Assembly (NCBI RefSeq): GCF_040958095.1
Contig: NC_091188.1
Span: 39,830,734-39,894,733 of the forward strand
Reading direction: 5' to 3'
From: Procambarus clarkii
Taxonomy: Eukaryota; Arthropoda; Malacostraca; Decapoda; Cambaridae
Length of the DNA stretch: 64,000 nt
Each line of letters opens with the position of its first letter. Within the stretch, counting starts at the first letter, position 1. Made by a program: the position numbers and the translations under genes. Positions 35,715 through 45,589 of the stretch are shown in pieces. The notes below the pieces were generated by a model, which saw nothing but the letters and a program-made list of their open reading frames with translations, ran no database searches and had not been told where the DNA came from.

Positions 35715-37027
35715 CAATTTACTGAACTGAATTTACCTGCAGGCCACAATAAGGACAGGAAGCTGGCAGCTTATCAAAGTGCATTGATGATCTTTTCCAC
35801 TTTAAATTTTAGCAGTTTTGACATTTACAACTTTGACGGATAGATGGTTCCATGGGTTAATAACCCTGTTAGTAAAAAAGCATCTCCTGTTCTCAGTCCA
35901 ACATTGCGGCTTGTTGAGCTTGAAATCGTTGCTCCTTGTTTGTGTTGCATCCGACTCTGAAGAAATTGTCCGAATCAACATCCTCCAAATTGTTCGGTGT
36001 TTTAAAAGTTACAATGAGATCTGCCCTGTCATGTCTGGTTTGTAGTGTTATTAGCCCTGTGACCCTCAACCGTTCCTGATACGAGAGTTGACATGGCTCT
36101 GGAATTATTTTTGTTGCCTGGTGCTGCACATTTAGCAGAGCAGCTGTGTTCTTCTGAAGATGAAGTCTCTATGCTTTGATACAGTAATCCAAATTAGTTT
36201 AGTGTCCAGACCACTAGTTTAGTACCAGAGATTTATACAATTGAATCACTACCTTCTTTCCCTCGAGTCAAACGTGTGCTTCATTATTCCAATCGTTTGG
36301 TTAGCTTTTTTGACTGCTGTTCCCACCTGTTGTGCAACTCTTTAGTGAGTGGTGGATTTTGACTCCAAGGTCCATATCTTCATCAATCTGTTGTAATGTG
36401 AAGTTATTAACTTGGTAGTTGTGGCGTGGGTTGCTATGCCCCACATGCAAGGTCTTGTATTTATCAATATGTACAAGAATGTAACAACTCTTGTATATAT
36501 CTCAAAAAAAAAAAAAATCTCAAAATATTAATAAACACTTGCCAGTTTTCTGATCATTTGTAAAGTTCATGTGGATCTCTTTGTAAGGCTTCAATATCAA
36601 TATCATTTCCCACTTTATCATAAATCTTTGTGTCATCTGCAAATTTGATGATGTGGTATGTAATATTCTCATCTATGTCATTAATGTATATGACAAAAAT
36701 AGGTCCCTGTGGTACCCCACTCACCACATTTCTCCAGACAGATTCATTCCCATTTAGCATGACTTTTTTTTAACCATTGTTTTATCCATTCTCATATTCT
36801 ACCATTTATTCCATGTGCCTGTAATTTCCTTGCCAGTCTTTCGTGTGGTATCTTATCAAAGGCTTTAGCAAAATCCATGTACTGTATACTACATCCTCAT
36901 TGTCCGAGTAGCTGGTTACCGTTTCCAAAAATGTGAGCAGGTTTGTAATGCAGAATCTATTTTTAACTTTTTTGGGGTTAATAATATTCATACCCGTATG
37001 GCTTATATCGAGATCCTCAGGTAAATG
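35715..37027 (-). mobile_element. LINE-S, RT-containing copy
   Basis: Minus strand: FCITNLLTFLETVTSYSDNE then a VVYMDFAKAFDK-like motif A (37000-36860), LNGNESVWRNVVSGVPQG (motif B, 36750-36690), IYINDIDENITYHIIKFADD (motif C, 36690-36630), QHQATKIIPEPCQLSYQERL and LNNLEDVDSDNFF-like C-terminus (36129-35893), and a 3' UTR with GACAGGAAGCTGGCAGC. Several frameshifts. The 5' limit coincides with Tigger element 3. Confidence 0.83.
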
Positions 37028-37956
37028 CAATGGGGCCTCGACTTACGATGTTAATCCGTTCCCAGAGACGGATCGTAAGTCGAAGCGATTTTTCCCATAA
37101 GAAATAAAGGGAATTGAATTAATCCGTTCCCCACCCTCCAAAATATTAACATACAAATACATTTTATACTGAATACAATGTTTTTTCTAACTACAATACA
37201 GTACCTAACTTTATCTTACCTTTATTGAGGATTCTTGATGGCGTATGGAAGATGGTGATGAGGGGGGAGGAGGAGAGTTGTTACTGTTTGGAAGGGGAGT
37301 CCCCGTCCATTATCACATCAGGCAGTGATGTTTTCTCTGGGGTACTCTCTCTCTCCTACGTTTTGCCTGAATACCACTAAGGACCTGGTTGTGGTTCAGT
37401 GCTTGTTTGTCTCGCTACAAATTTGTCAAGAGACATTTGTTTTTCCCTACGTTTTAACATTTGTCTGTAATGATGCATCACTTTAGCACCCATAATGACC
37501 TTTTTCTTAGCCAGTATGGTGGATATCGTTGACTGAGATTTGTTGTACTGCCTAGCCAGTCCAACAACCCGCACACCATCTTCATATTTACGAATGATCT
37601 CTTGTTTCTGCTCAATGGTCACCCTTACATGAGATCTCATATGTTGAGCCTTACCACTGACTTTCCTGGGGCTCATGGCATGATATATAATAATTATTTT
37701 AATGTTCAAAATGCAAAAAATCACCACAAAAGCGAAATTTCTTATAGGTGCGATCGTCACTAAGCGGGCAGCTGTAGTAAACTGAGGCAGGTCGGCCGCA
37801 TGACCGGGAACCACGCGCTCAGTCGACCCGAACGTGTACTAACAGATATCGTAAGTTGACAACGCCATCGGATGTCGAGTCACATTTTTCGATGAAATTT
37901 ACATAGTAACTCAAAATTATCGTAAGTAGGGGCAATCGTATGGCGAGGTGCCACTG
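37028..37956 (-). mobile_element. Tigger/pogo-like DNA transposon 3
   Basis: Left end CAATGGGGCCTCGACTTACG, right end GGCGAGGTGCCACTG followed by TA. Subterminal GAATTAATCCGTTCCCC as in elements 2 and 4. Contains a transposase N-terminus on the minus strand (37676-37377). Confidence 0.87.
37377..37676 (-). pseudogene. Tigger 3 transposase N-terminal fragment
   Basis: A 99-codon frame: MSPRKVSGKAQHMRSHVRVT, IEQKQEIIRKYEDGVRVVGL, ARQYNKSQSTISTILAKKKV then a short tail ending in stop. The first part is the psq-type/CENP-B helix-turn-helix; the tail is joined by internal deletion. It could bind DNA but lacks any catalytic domain. Confidence 0.85.
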
Positions 37957-38319
37957 TAGCTGATTTACCTAAGGGGCACTAACACACTGCTGGCCTCAAC
38001 TAGAACAAGAAGCTGGCTGCTTTTGGCATTTTTGGGTAAGGTGATTGATATTGACACTGAGCTAAATTTTGTATTTAATTAATATACTGTATTAAGCAAA
38101 TCTACTTAAATATAGTAAGTAAAAGTAAAATGATAAGTACAGTAAATTATAACAGGTATATAAAGTGACATAGTGAAATAACTTAACTAAATGATAATGA
38201 ATAACTGTAATTAGGGTTTGCTGGGAACTAGCATAATTACAGTAAAGAGTGCAATAAGTAAAAATATGGTAGTCGAGAAAATCCGTAGGAGCCGTGAGGA
38301 GGGTTCCCGAGCACATGCT

Positions 38320-38560
38320 CTATACCAGGCATGTCATGATGGCCCCAAACTGAGGGACCTCCCCCCCCCCAAGGGCCATATGGGTCACATTTGTGTTACC
38401 ATGAGGGCCAGACACAACAACTAATTGAAGTCATTTAATAAAAATTATTGCAGAATATTTTTTTCTATATTATTTACCAAATAACATTATCCTTTGTGCA
38501 GGCCACAGGCATGCTTGCAAAAGGCCGCATGCAGCCTTTTTCAGAATTGCTTTTAAATAC
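38320..38560 (+). repeat. Possible hAT-type repeat fragment
   Basis: ACCAGGCATGTCATGATGGC ... GGGCCATATGGGTCACATT ... GGCCGCATGCAGCCTTTTT resembles the gene-poor hAT-type repeats with GGGCC(A/G)CATG ends. Termini and target duplication are not clear. Confidence 0.35.
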
Positions 38561-38589
38561 ATGGATAGTGAAATACTAAAGAAATAGTC

Positions 38590-38995
38590 ACGACCTTTGT
38601 TAGATCAAGGCTGAAATATGCAGAGGTAGTATGGTGACCATATCTTAAGCACATCAACATACTAGAAAAGGTGCAAAGACATGCAACTAAATGGCTCCCG
38701 GAACTTAAGGACAAGAGCTATGAGGAAAGGTTAGAGGCATAAATATGCCAAAACTAGATGATAGAAGATATGATCACTGCGTACAAGAAAAATAATAACA
38801 GGAATCGATATAATTAATGGGGAAGAATTCCTGAGACCTAGAACTTCAAGAACAAGAGGTTATAGATTTAAACAAATAAGCAAAGCTGCCAAAGAAATAC
38901 AGTACTGTACTGTATAAGAGAATTCGCTTTTGCAAACAGTGGTAGACGGTTGGAACAAATTAGGTGAGAAGGTAGTGGGGGCCACAAAATCAGTA
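38590..38995 (+). mobile_element. LINE-N 3' end, left part (split by Tigger 4)
   Basis: The plus strand reads, with frameshifts, RLKYAEVVW, EKVQRHATKWLPELKDKSYE, NNRNRYN-like and RTSRTRGYRFKQISKAAKEI, VDGWNKLGEKVVGATKS. It matches the LINE-N C-terminus at 47752-47230. It resumes at 39999 with AGTTTCAAAGCATTATATGA. Confidence 0.85.
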
Positions 38996-39996
38996 CAGGC
39001 ATACCTCAGTTTAAGAGTTTAATTGGTTCCTGGAGACGCCTCGTATTCCGAAGCTAATTTCCCCATAAGAAACAAAGGGAAATGAATTAATCCGTTCCTG
39101 ACTACCCCAAAAACCCCACATCAAACTAAATTTTTATACCTAATTCATCTAAATAAACCTACAAAACTATGTTCAAGTTATTACTTACCTTGCTGTTGAA
39201 TGCTGTAGGCGTATGGAAGATGGTGAGGAGGAGAGGAGTTACTGTTTGGAAGGAGAGTCCCTTTCCATTATCACATCAGGCAGTGAGGACCTTTCTGGTG
39301 TGCTCTCCCTGGGACGTTTTATATGAGTGCCACTAGGTCCTGGTTGAGGCTCACTGCTTGATTTCCTCACCACAAATCTGTCCAAACCCTGGCTTTCTCA
39401 CAAATAATGGCCTCCGAAACACTATCACCCCTTAACTCCTTGTCGTGTATCCAAATTAATAACAACTTTTCCACTTCTTCAAGTATTTGTGGTCTTTGTT
39501 TCGTTATTGTTCTGACTCCTTTTGCCACTTTAGCACTCATAATCTCATTTTTCTTCTTAAGTATAGTGCATATTGTTGATGTGGCTTTGTTGTTCTGCCT
39601 ACAAAGTTCAACAACATGTGTACGTTCTCATGCTTCCGAATGATCTCGTTTCTCCTCTATTGTCATCCTCACATGGGCTTTCTGACCTTTATCCTTACCA
39701 CTGGCTTTCTTGGGACCCATGGTGAGATATAATAACAAATTGTATAGTCAAATCACCAAAAATCCAACAAAACCCTGAAAATCTGCGAGAAGAATTGATG
39801 TGGGGTAATCACTGGGCGCGAGACAATGGTAAACTGAGGGGCGGAGGGGCGACGATCGCCGAACCACCACGCGCTGGGTCGGCCTGTACGTGTACAGTAT
39901 CAACAAACTCGCGTTCCAAGACATATTTTCCGAGGAAATCCTGCTCGCATCCGAAAAACTCGCATACAGGGACACTCGCATTCCGAGGTACCACTG
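38996..39996 (-). mobile_element. Tigger/pogo-like DNA transposon 4, inserted in LINE-N
   Basis: Left end CAGGCATACCTCAG, right end CCGAGGTACCACTG, TA on both sides (38994-38995, 39997-39998). A transposase start (MGPKKASGKDKGQKAHVRMT-like) lies at 39720 on the minus strand and decays quickly. The host LINE-N sequence is continuous when the element is removed. Confidence 0.88.
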
Positions 39997-39998
39997 TA

Positions 39999-40092
39999 CT
40001 GTAGTTTCAAAGCATTATATGACAGAGTTCTAGGAAGACAGGACACCATGAGCATACCTCTCATCATGTAACTACACTTAGGTAATTACAAG
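39999..40092 (+). mobile_element. LINE-N 3' end, right part
   Basis: AGTTTCAAAGCATTATATGA continues the frame interrupted at 38995 (SNFKALYD in LINE-N). It ends with ACTACACTTAGGTAATTACA, the LINE-N 3' terminus seen inverted at 47172-47200. Confidence 0.82.
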
Positions 40093-40650
40093 TAGCCTCT
40101 TGTAGTACTGTATATCAACTACATTCACATACATAAATTTTTGCAGACCGCTTTGAACTTGAAAAAATGTTTTGTGTTGAGTGATGGCCAATGACGATTT
40201 GTATGACGCACCGTCGTCTCTGCTTCAACAGCAAAATGCCAATATATACGTAACATTATAATACATATATCATTTACATGAAAGGTCAATAAGCTAATAA
40301 GCACACATGGGCCATCTCCCTTTGTCACAAATCTAAATACCTGTATTTATTTTTATTCATTGCCGTATTGTATTTTCATATACAGTAAATGGCAGAGAGA
40401 ATTATGTAAACAAGTGAGTGGTGTTTTGATCAATGAGACTCATTGTTACAAAGCCCCTTTTTATTCATAATCTAACCCAATACTACTACTACAGCAACAA
40501 ATACAGCATTGCCATTCTGCACTTTTCAGGAAGCTGGTGGGTAAAGGAATACTTTTACTCGACTGTACCTGCCCTACCCATAATTTGCACATTCTTCTTA
40601 TGTCCTATGTATGTATGTACAGTACTTGATTAAAAATTATTATGTTTATT
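40093..40650. other. Intergenic region upstream of C5orf22
   Basis: AT-rich; no recognisable repeat or coding frame. It may contain the C5orf22 promoter or be the end of an intron, given the acceptor at 40663. Confidence 0.4.
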
Positions 40651-40663
40651 TTTTTTTTTCCAG
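40649..40663 (+). promoter_or_regulatory. C5orf22: Candidate splice acceptor 5' of the C5orf22 coding exon
   Basis: An unbroken T tract of 11 or more bases followed by CCAG and then GAGGATG is a strong acceptor. It implies an upstream exon, probably 5' UTR, not identified in the window. Confidence 0.6.
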
Positions 40664-40813
40664 GAGGATGAAGCAGAGGAAGTCTCATCTCATTCAGTTC
40701 CATGGATGCTGCTAAACAGCCTTCCCAGCTTGGTGCCTTCAGTTGATAAATTAATTTTATTCAACAATCTAAATAAGGATGAAGAAAATGGCTCTCCTCA
40801 AGAAGTACCCTAG
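40664..40813 (+). other. Out-of-frame open reading segment overlapping the C5orf22 start
   Basis: From the candidate acceptor, 49 codons are open in another frame: EDEAEEVSSHSVPWMLLNSL, PSLVPSVDKLILFNNLNKDE and ENGSPQEVP, stop at 40811-40813, past the C5orf22 start at 40779. It could be the last coding part of an upstream open frame on the same transcript, or chance. There are also upstream ATGs, for example at 40668. Confidence 0.3.
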
Positions 40814-41924
40814 CATCCCAGTTCATATTGTTGAAGATCACCACGATGCTTTATATCATATCTTGCGTGCTGTAGGCTCTAAACATCTCCCATTTACCAA
40901 CAATTTACTTATCCATTTTGATTCCCACCCAGACTTACTTATTCCTGTTGAGCTCAAAGCTTCAGAGGTTTATGATGTTCCTCTTATGATTGAAAAATTG
41001 AGTATTGAAAATTGGATTCTTGTGGCTACATTTACGGGACAAATTTCCTCAATTTTTTGGATTAAACCACCATGGTCAAACCAGATAGAGAATGGTAGTT
41101 ACAAGTTCCTCATTGGAAAGGAAAGGGGTACTGACAATATCAGGGTTTCTTGTCCTATTTTATATTTTGTTAGTGAATTGTTGTATTGTAAAGCAGATAA
41201 CCTGGAGGATACTAAAGAAGTGAACCTCTATGTTGAGACATTGGGATTTGAACCGGATGTAAAGGTGGAGCATCTTGCTCTGAAACTGATACAAGAGCAC
41301 GGGGAAAATTATATTTTAGATGTTGATTTGGATTTTTTTAGCACAATGAATCCTTTTGTTGCAATGCATGACAAAGTCAGTATGTATGGAAGGCTGAAAG
41401 AAATTTATAGTTTTAGCTTCATTGATTCTCAGGAAAGTGACATTGTAGATACTCAGATGAGAAAACGAAGTGAACAGATAAAATTGCTAAAAAATATATT
41501 TCTCAATCTTCAAGAACTGAAAGATATAAAGCTTAATCAGAGTAAGGTTGAAAATATATGCAAAAATATAGAGGATGTAGTGAAAAGAAAATCTGTAGTC
41601 CAATTAATTCAGGACCTGGCCGGTGAATATGGAGGTGACATTGACTGGGAGCTGGTACATGATGCAGGATGCACGTGTGATGATGATAACCATGAGCTTC
41701 CTCATCATGTTTCCTCTAAAGAAGAAATTGATATGCTGATGAAAGTGACATGCAAGCTTGTGGCATCACTTCCACCACCGGTGGTGATAACCGTTGCTCG
41801 GTCAAGCCTGGATGATTATTGTCCACCTGACCAAGTTGATATGGTGCAAGAATGTTTGTGTAAGTTATTAAGAAAAACCTACAATATAGATTGTAAATTA
41901 CACTATGAAAATGAGTTAAGATAG
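40779..41924 (+). CDS. C5orf22: C5orf22 orthologue (UPF0489 family), complete intronless CDS
   Basis: 381 residues, uninterrupted. Family blocks: YPSIPVHIVEDHHDAL (10-25), GSKHLPFTNNLLIHFDSHPD (33-52), LSIENWI (74-80), YILDVDLDFFSTMNPF (178-193), CTCDDDNHELPHHVSSKEEI (298-317) and VARSSLDDYCPPDQVD (339-354). The order and the last two blocks match human C5orf22. HFDSHPD and DVDLDFF resemble metal-binding aspartate/histidine motifs of the arginase/deacetylase fold; an enzymatic role is inference, the human protein has no settled function. The second ATG (40788) has a stronger context (AAAATGG) than the first. Poly-T and a UTR follow. The segment between residues 145 and 170 is much shorter than in vertebrates, which carry a low-complexity insert there. 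Confidence 0.95.
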   Translation: MKKMALLKKYPSIPVHIVEDHHDALYHILRAVGSKHLPFTNNLLIHFDSHPDLLIPVELKASEVYDVPLMIEKLSIENWILVATFTGQISSIFWIKPPWSNQIENGSYKFLIGKERGTDNIRVSCPILYFVSELLYCKADNLEDTKEVNLYVETLGFEPDVKVEHLALKLIQEHGENYILDVDLDFFSTMNPFVAMHDKVSMYGRLKEIYSFSFIDSQESDIVDTQMRKRSEQIKLLKNIFLNLQELKDIKLNQSKVENICKNIEDVVKRKSVVQLIQDLAGEYGGDIDWELVHDAGCTCDDDNHELPHHVSSKEEIDMLMKVTCKLVASLPPPVVITVARSSLDDYCPPDQVDMVQECLCKLLRKTYNIDCKLHYENELR

Positions 41925-41933
41925 AGCCCTTAG

Positions 41934-41936
<3 letters not shown>

Positions 41937-41978
<42 letters not shown>
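41937..41978 (+). repeat. T42 homopolymer
   Basis: Forty-two consecutive T residues 12 bp after the C5orf22 stop. It could be the A tail of a minus-strand retroposed fragment or simple expansion. Confidence 0.95.
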
Positions 41979-42042
41979 CTTCCAAATATTTTTTAGACTG
42001 TAGTAATGTTATAATATTGTACATCTTTTCTTGCTATTATTT

Positions 42043-42135
42043 ATGAGAAAATATTATGGCAATGGCTGGGATTGAACTGAATCTGGACTATCCAGAAACA
42101 CTACCCACTGTACCCTTCCTATAATATTTTCTCAT
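42043..42135. repeat. Small foldback with 15-bp perfect terminal repeats and tRNA-like core
   Basis: ATGAGAAAATATTAT at 42043-42057 and its exact complement at 42121-42135. The minus strand of the core reads GTACAGTGGGTAGTG and AGTTCAATCCCAGCC, resembling A and B boxes. Confidence 0.7.
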
Positions 42136-42499
42136 TCGTCACCTTATTGTGACTTCATTGGGCATTACGTCTGGCACAAGATGTGAAAGGTCATTATCGA
42201 TGCCTGGGTGTGGACGGGTATCTCGTAAATGGGGATACTTGATAGTGTCTTCCAAATACCAAGTACTGTAAGTCTAATAGAACTTCTGGTTGAGATTCTT
42301 TTAAACCTATAATAGTACAGTGTGTGTTTCTGGAGAGTTCAGTGATGCTAGTTCAGTCCCATTCATCATAATATATTCTTAGATACATCAGGTTCTGAGT
42401 TTATTGTGCCACTATATATAATAAAATCTTTAATCAAATTTAGTATTTAATAAATCTTTAATGAAATCAAAATCAAATTTTATGTTTACCATTGATTTT

Positions 42500-43250
42500 T
42501 ACTCTTATATGTATCATGCTCCCCTCGGTGGATGGTGCCTTGTGTGGTGAGCGGCTCTTGTGCTCCACCTGCGGGTAGTAAGGGGTGGTTCTCTTGCCTG
42601 CTGTGGCGGTGCACAAGTTAAATACATCCCTGTCTGTTAGCCGTGTATGGAGACTTGTACAGTTCCTGATATTCTTTCAACTGGGAGTCGAGTCTCCCCA
42701 GCGACTGCGGTCTCTAAGGGAGTCAGGCTAGGGATAAAATGGGAAGTTCACTGCTGTGCACCTGAATCAATCTGCTCCTCTGGTTAGCCCGCCTAGACAG
42801 ACATCAGGTCAAGTGGACATTGTAGAGGTGGTATCCCTAGTCGGTCCCTGGAATACTGTTCTGCTCTCTAATGGTGACCCATGTGTAGTGTTTCAGTTAC
42901 CCCTAAGGTTGCTTGCCCATGTGCTTGTGCCTCCCCTTGGGATCCATGGTGGGTGAGGGTATTGAGCAGTGAAGTCTTTCATGGATTACTTATATGTATA
43001 ATTCTGATCATATTTCCCCTTCTCAGACTCCTGGGTTGTTTGACCAGGCCCCCTAGTTGGACTGTGATGGAAGATCGGACTCCATATCTCTGGCTGTGGT
43101 AGGCCCAAACCAGGTTTTGTCTTTGACTACCTCAACCGACCCTCCACTTCTTTAACAGGGTTGAGCCCTAGCCTACAGTGGTGATTACAATACCTGAAGT
43201 GGCAACAATTTGTATTGTGACAACACAAATACAAATTAATGGGGGGATCA
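42500..43250. other. Unclassified GC-richer block
   Basis: Base composition differs from the AT-rich surroundings (for example GCGGCTCTTGTGCTCCACC). Stops occur in all frames beyond about 70 codons. Possibly the 5' region of a retrotransposon; I could not assign it. Confidence 0.3.
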
Positions 43251-43308
43251 TGGTGCCATCACCTCACTTGAACATGCATGATTCCTTCTAACATTGCTAC
43301 ATTCCAGA

Positions 43309-43478
43309 ATATGTCGTATGAATCAATAAATAAATGTTTATCTTACCAGACATTGGAAAATGACCAGTTTGAAAAAGCTCTAACCAATCAACGTGAAGAT
43401 GACATGAAGTTATTGGAAGCAAAAATAGATGCTGAATTGGACTGGCAGAAGTTGGAAGTTGAATACAAGTGTTTATAA
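43309..43478 (+). CDS. Possible terminal coding exon, unknown protein
   Basis: A candidate acceptor CATTCCAG ends at 43309, followed by an open frame NMSYESINKCLSYQTLENDQ, FEKALTNQREDDMKLLEAKI, DAELDWQKLEVEYKCL and stop at 43476-43478. The composition is charged and amphipathic, as in a coiled coil, and unlike the transposon relics here. No family recognised. A second possible acceptor (CTTACCAG) lies at 43350. It could be an alternative 3' exon of the upstream gene, an exon of an unseen gene, or chance. Confidence 0.3.
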
Positions 43479-43499
43479 ACATTTACATTTTGTCTGGTA

Positions 43500-43861
43500 A
43501 TTAGTAATATTGTTTGCACTAGTTTAAAACTTGAAACACTGTCTTAGTAAGAAAGTATCTAGCATAATTATATGGAAATGGTTTTCCTGAAGAAATTTAA
43601 TTCTTTTTGATACATCTAGCAGTACGTAATTTTTTATATCAAGATATACTTTTGGCGAGTAACAAAGGTTCGTTCTGGCTGGTCCCGTGGTGTTGTTAGT
43701 CATTTTTAAAGCATAAAAGAACTAATACACCATATACCACTGCAACTACCCATGCTAGACAAAGCAAGTCTAAAACCACTGCACACTCAGGTATGAGATA
43801 GTGCTGTAAGAGACATGTTAACCCTCAAAGTGTGACTATTGTCAAAGTTTTTTAACTACAT
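43500..43861. other. Non-coding, no recognisable element
   Basis: AT-rich; nothing identified. Confidence 0.4.
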
Positions 43862-44117
43862 GTTATCTTGAGGTTATCTTGAGATGATTTCGGGGCTTTT
43901 AGTGTCCCCGCGGCCCGGTCCTCGACCAGGCCTCCACCCCCAGGAAGCAGCCCGTGACAGCTGACTAACACCCAGGTACCTATTTTACTGCTAGGTAACA
44001 GGGGCGTAGGGTGAAAGAAACTCTGCCCATTGTTTCTCGCCGGCGCCTGGGATCGAACCCAGGACCACAGGATCACAAGTCCCGCGTGCTGTCCGCTCGG
44101 CCGACCGGCTCCCTGTA
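43862..44117 (-). repeat. SINE-1 with head type II
   Basis: Minus strand: head GGGAGCCGGTCGGCCGAGCG, anticodon-like loop CTTGTGA between GGGA and TCCT, T-arm CCTGG/CCAGG around GTTCGAT, then the standard body and CTCAAGATAACC tail. Nearly identical to 32488-32763. Preceded by a short palindrome (TGTACATG ... CATGTACA, 44115-44138). Confidence 0.93.
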
Positions 44118-44444
44118 CATGTACCGCCTCATGTACAACAAAACAAAAAAACAAAAATCTTATGAAATGATAGATCTGAATTCAAAGTTGTAGAACAAAT
44201 TAATCATGTATCTAACCTTATTTTGACCTAAATGGTGGTACGTATACATTACTTCTAGAATTTATCAGCTGCATGTTGTGATGGGAGCCAGACCAACTTA
44301 TCCCAAAATACCAAAATAAATATATAATGAAGATCTTTGTTGACCCAGGTAAATGCAATATTCAGCATATTATGAGAGACCAGGAATTAAGAAACATTGA
44401 CCTAAAGTTATTTTGTAACCTGATACTGGGATTTTTGTAGCCAC

Positions 44445-44676
44445 CGGGGCCTGACAGTTGAGTGGACAGCACTCAAGGATTTGTATTCCTAAGGTTCCGG
44501 GTTCGATCCCCGGCGGAAACAAATGGGCAGGGTTTCATTCACCCTGATGTACCTGTTCACCTAGCAGTAAGTAGGTACCCGAGAGTTAGCTGCTACAGGC
44601 TGCTTCCTGGGGATGTGTAACAAAAAGGAGGCCTGGTCGAGGATGCTAAGCCCCGAAATCATCTCAAGATAACCTA
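44445..44676 (+). repeat. SINE-1 with head type III, internal deletions
   Basis: GGGGCCTGACAGTTGAGTGG head, B box GGGTTCGATCCCCGG, body CAGTAAGTAGGTACCCGAG, and tail GGCCTGGTCGAGGATGCTAA, missing the GGGCCGCGG part, then AAATCATCTCAAGATAACC. Confidence 0.9.
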
Positions 44677-44989
44677 TGACTCTGGAGACACCACTGAGTT
44701 ATTGGACTTATTTGGGCAACATTCAAATACTGTACAGTATTGACATAAAGCACAAATTGTCATACATTGATAAATACAGTGCACTAGATGATCAACAAAT
44801 CATGATTGCATTGTGGAAATACTGTAACGCACAACAAAATATCTTTAGCTTTTCTAACATAAAAGGCCTAATAAAAATAAGAAAAGGCCTCTTTTTTTAT
44901 AAATGGCCCTCCTCAGAATTTAATGCAATTGACTTGCATATACAGTACTTGTGTTGCTTCTGGAAATCAACGTTCCCATGGCAAAGTCT

Positions 44990-45290
44990 CTGACTAGGCC
45001 AAGTTTGTGGTCAAATGGAGTAGGTCTGTATATTAGAGGAACTGGTATGCACAGAGCTTTTAAACCTCTACCAATGAGATGGTAGAGGTACTTTGAATCA
45101 ATGTAGGAAAAATAAACCTGTTTTTCTAATATACAAACCACCAGATGCAAAACTTGAAGAATTCACAGAGCAGATACACAAAATCAAGAACAGCCTTTAT
45201 AACCTAGCAAACCTAGTACAGTATCTGATATTATCTTCCTTAGAGACTTCTATCTGCCCAATTGGGAACTCATTTTTGTCAAGGGCCATT
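44990..45290 (+). mobile_element. LINE endonuclease fragment
   Basis: Frames read RPSLWSNGVGLYIRGTG and NKPVFLIYKPPDAKLEEFTE then QIHKIKNSLYNLANLVQY and RDFYLPNW. This matches the middle of an apurinic-type endonuclease domain of a non-LTR ORF2 (YKPPxxxLEEF, GDFNLPNW-like). Neither end is complete. Confidence 0.6.
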
Positions 45291-45589
45291 TTTAAGTGAT
45301 GCAAGTGTGTGTAATCATCCTTGGAGAGTTTTATGCGATTGTTTAGATTGTAGGATGTTAAAGATGGCTTTCCATATGCTTTTCATGTTACTTTTCATTG
45401 TTTTCTGAAATCTAGCTAGCAGGCTCACATTCCCGACCTTTCTTGTATTACTCTTTCACTCTGCTCCTCTAGAATTCTAATTATTGTATAGTATATAGAC
45501 ATGTGCAAGGTTTTTTATATACTTTTCCCCATCCTCATAACCTTCATTTCTTTCTGCCTTCCTCTTTCCCTCATTAGAGGTTTGGTTTG

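Larger units (their letters stand above)
41925..42460 (+). terminator. C5orf22: C5orf22 3' UTR and polyadenylation signals
   Basis: AATAAA occurs at 42420-42425 and 42449-42454, giving a 3' UTR of about 0.5 kb. The UTR would include the T42 tract and the small foldback at 42043-42135. Confidence 0.5.

Noticed and set aside
41937-41978. T42 tract as proof that C5orf22 is a processed retrogene
   Set aside because: A plus-strand retrocopy would end in poly-A, not poly-T, and no flanking duplication was found.
44676-44993. 105-codon plus-strand frame
   Set aside because: It starts in a SINE tail and has no recognisable motif; only the endonuclease-like part after 44990 is supported.
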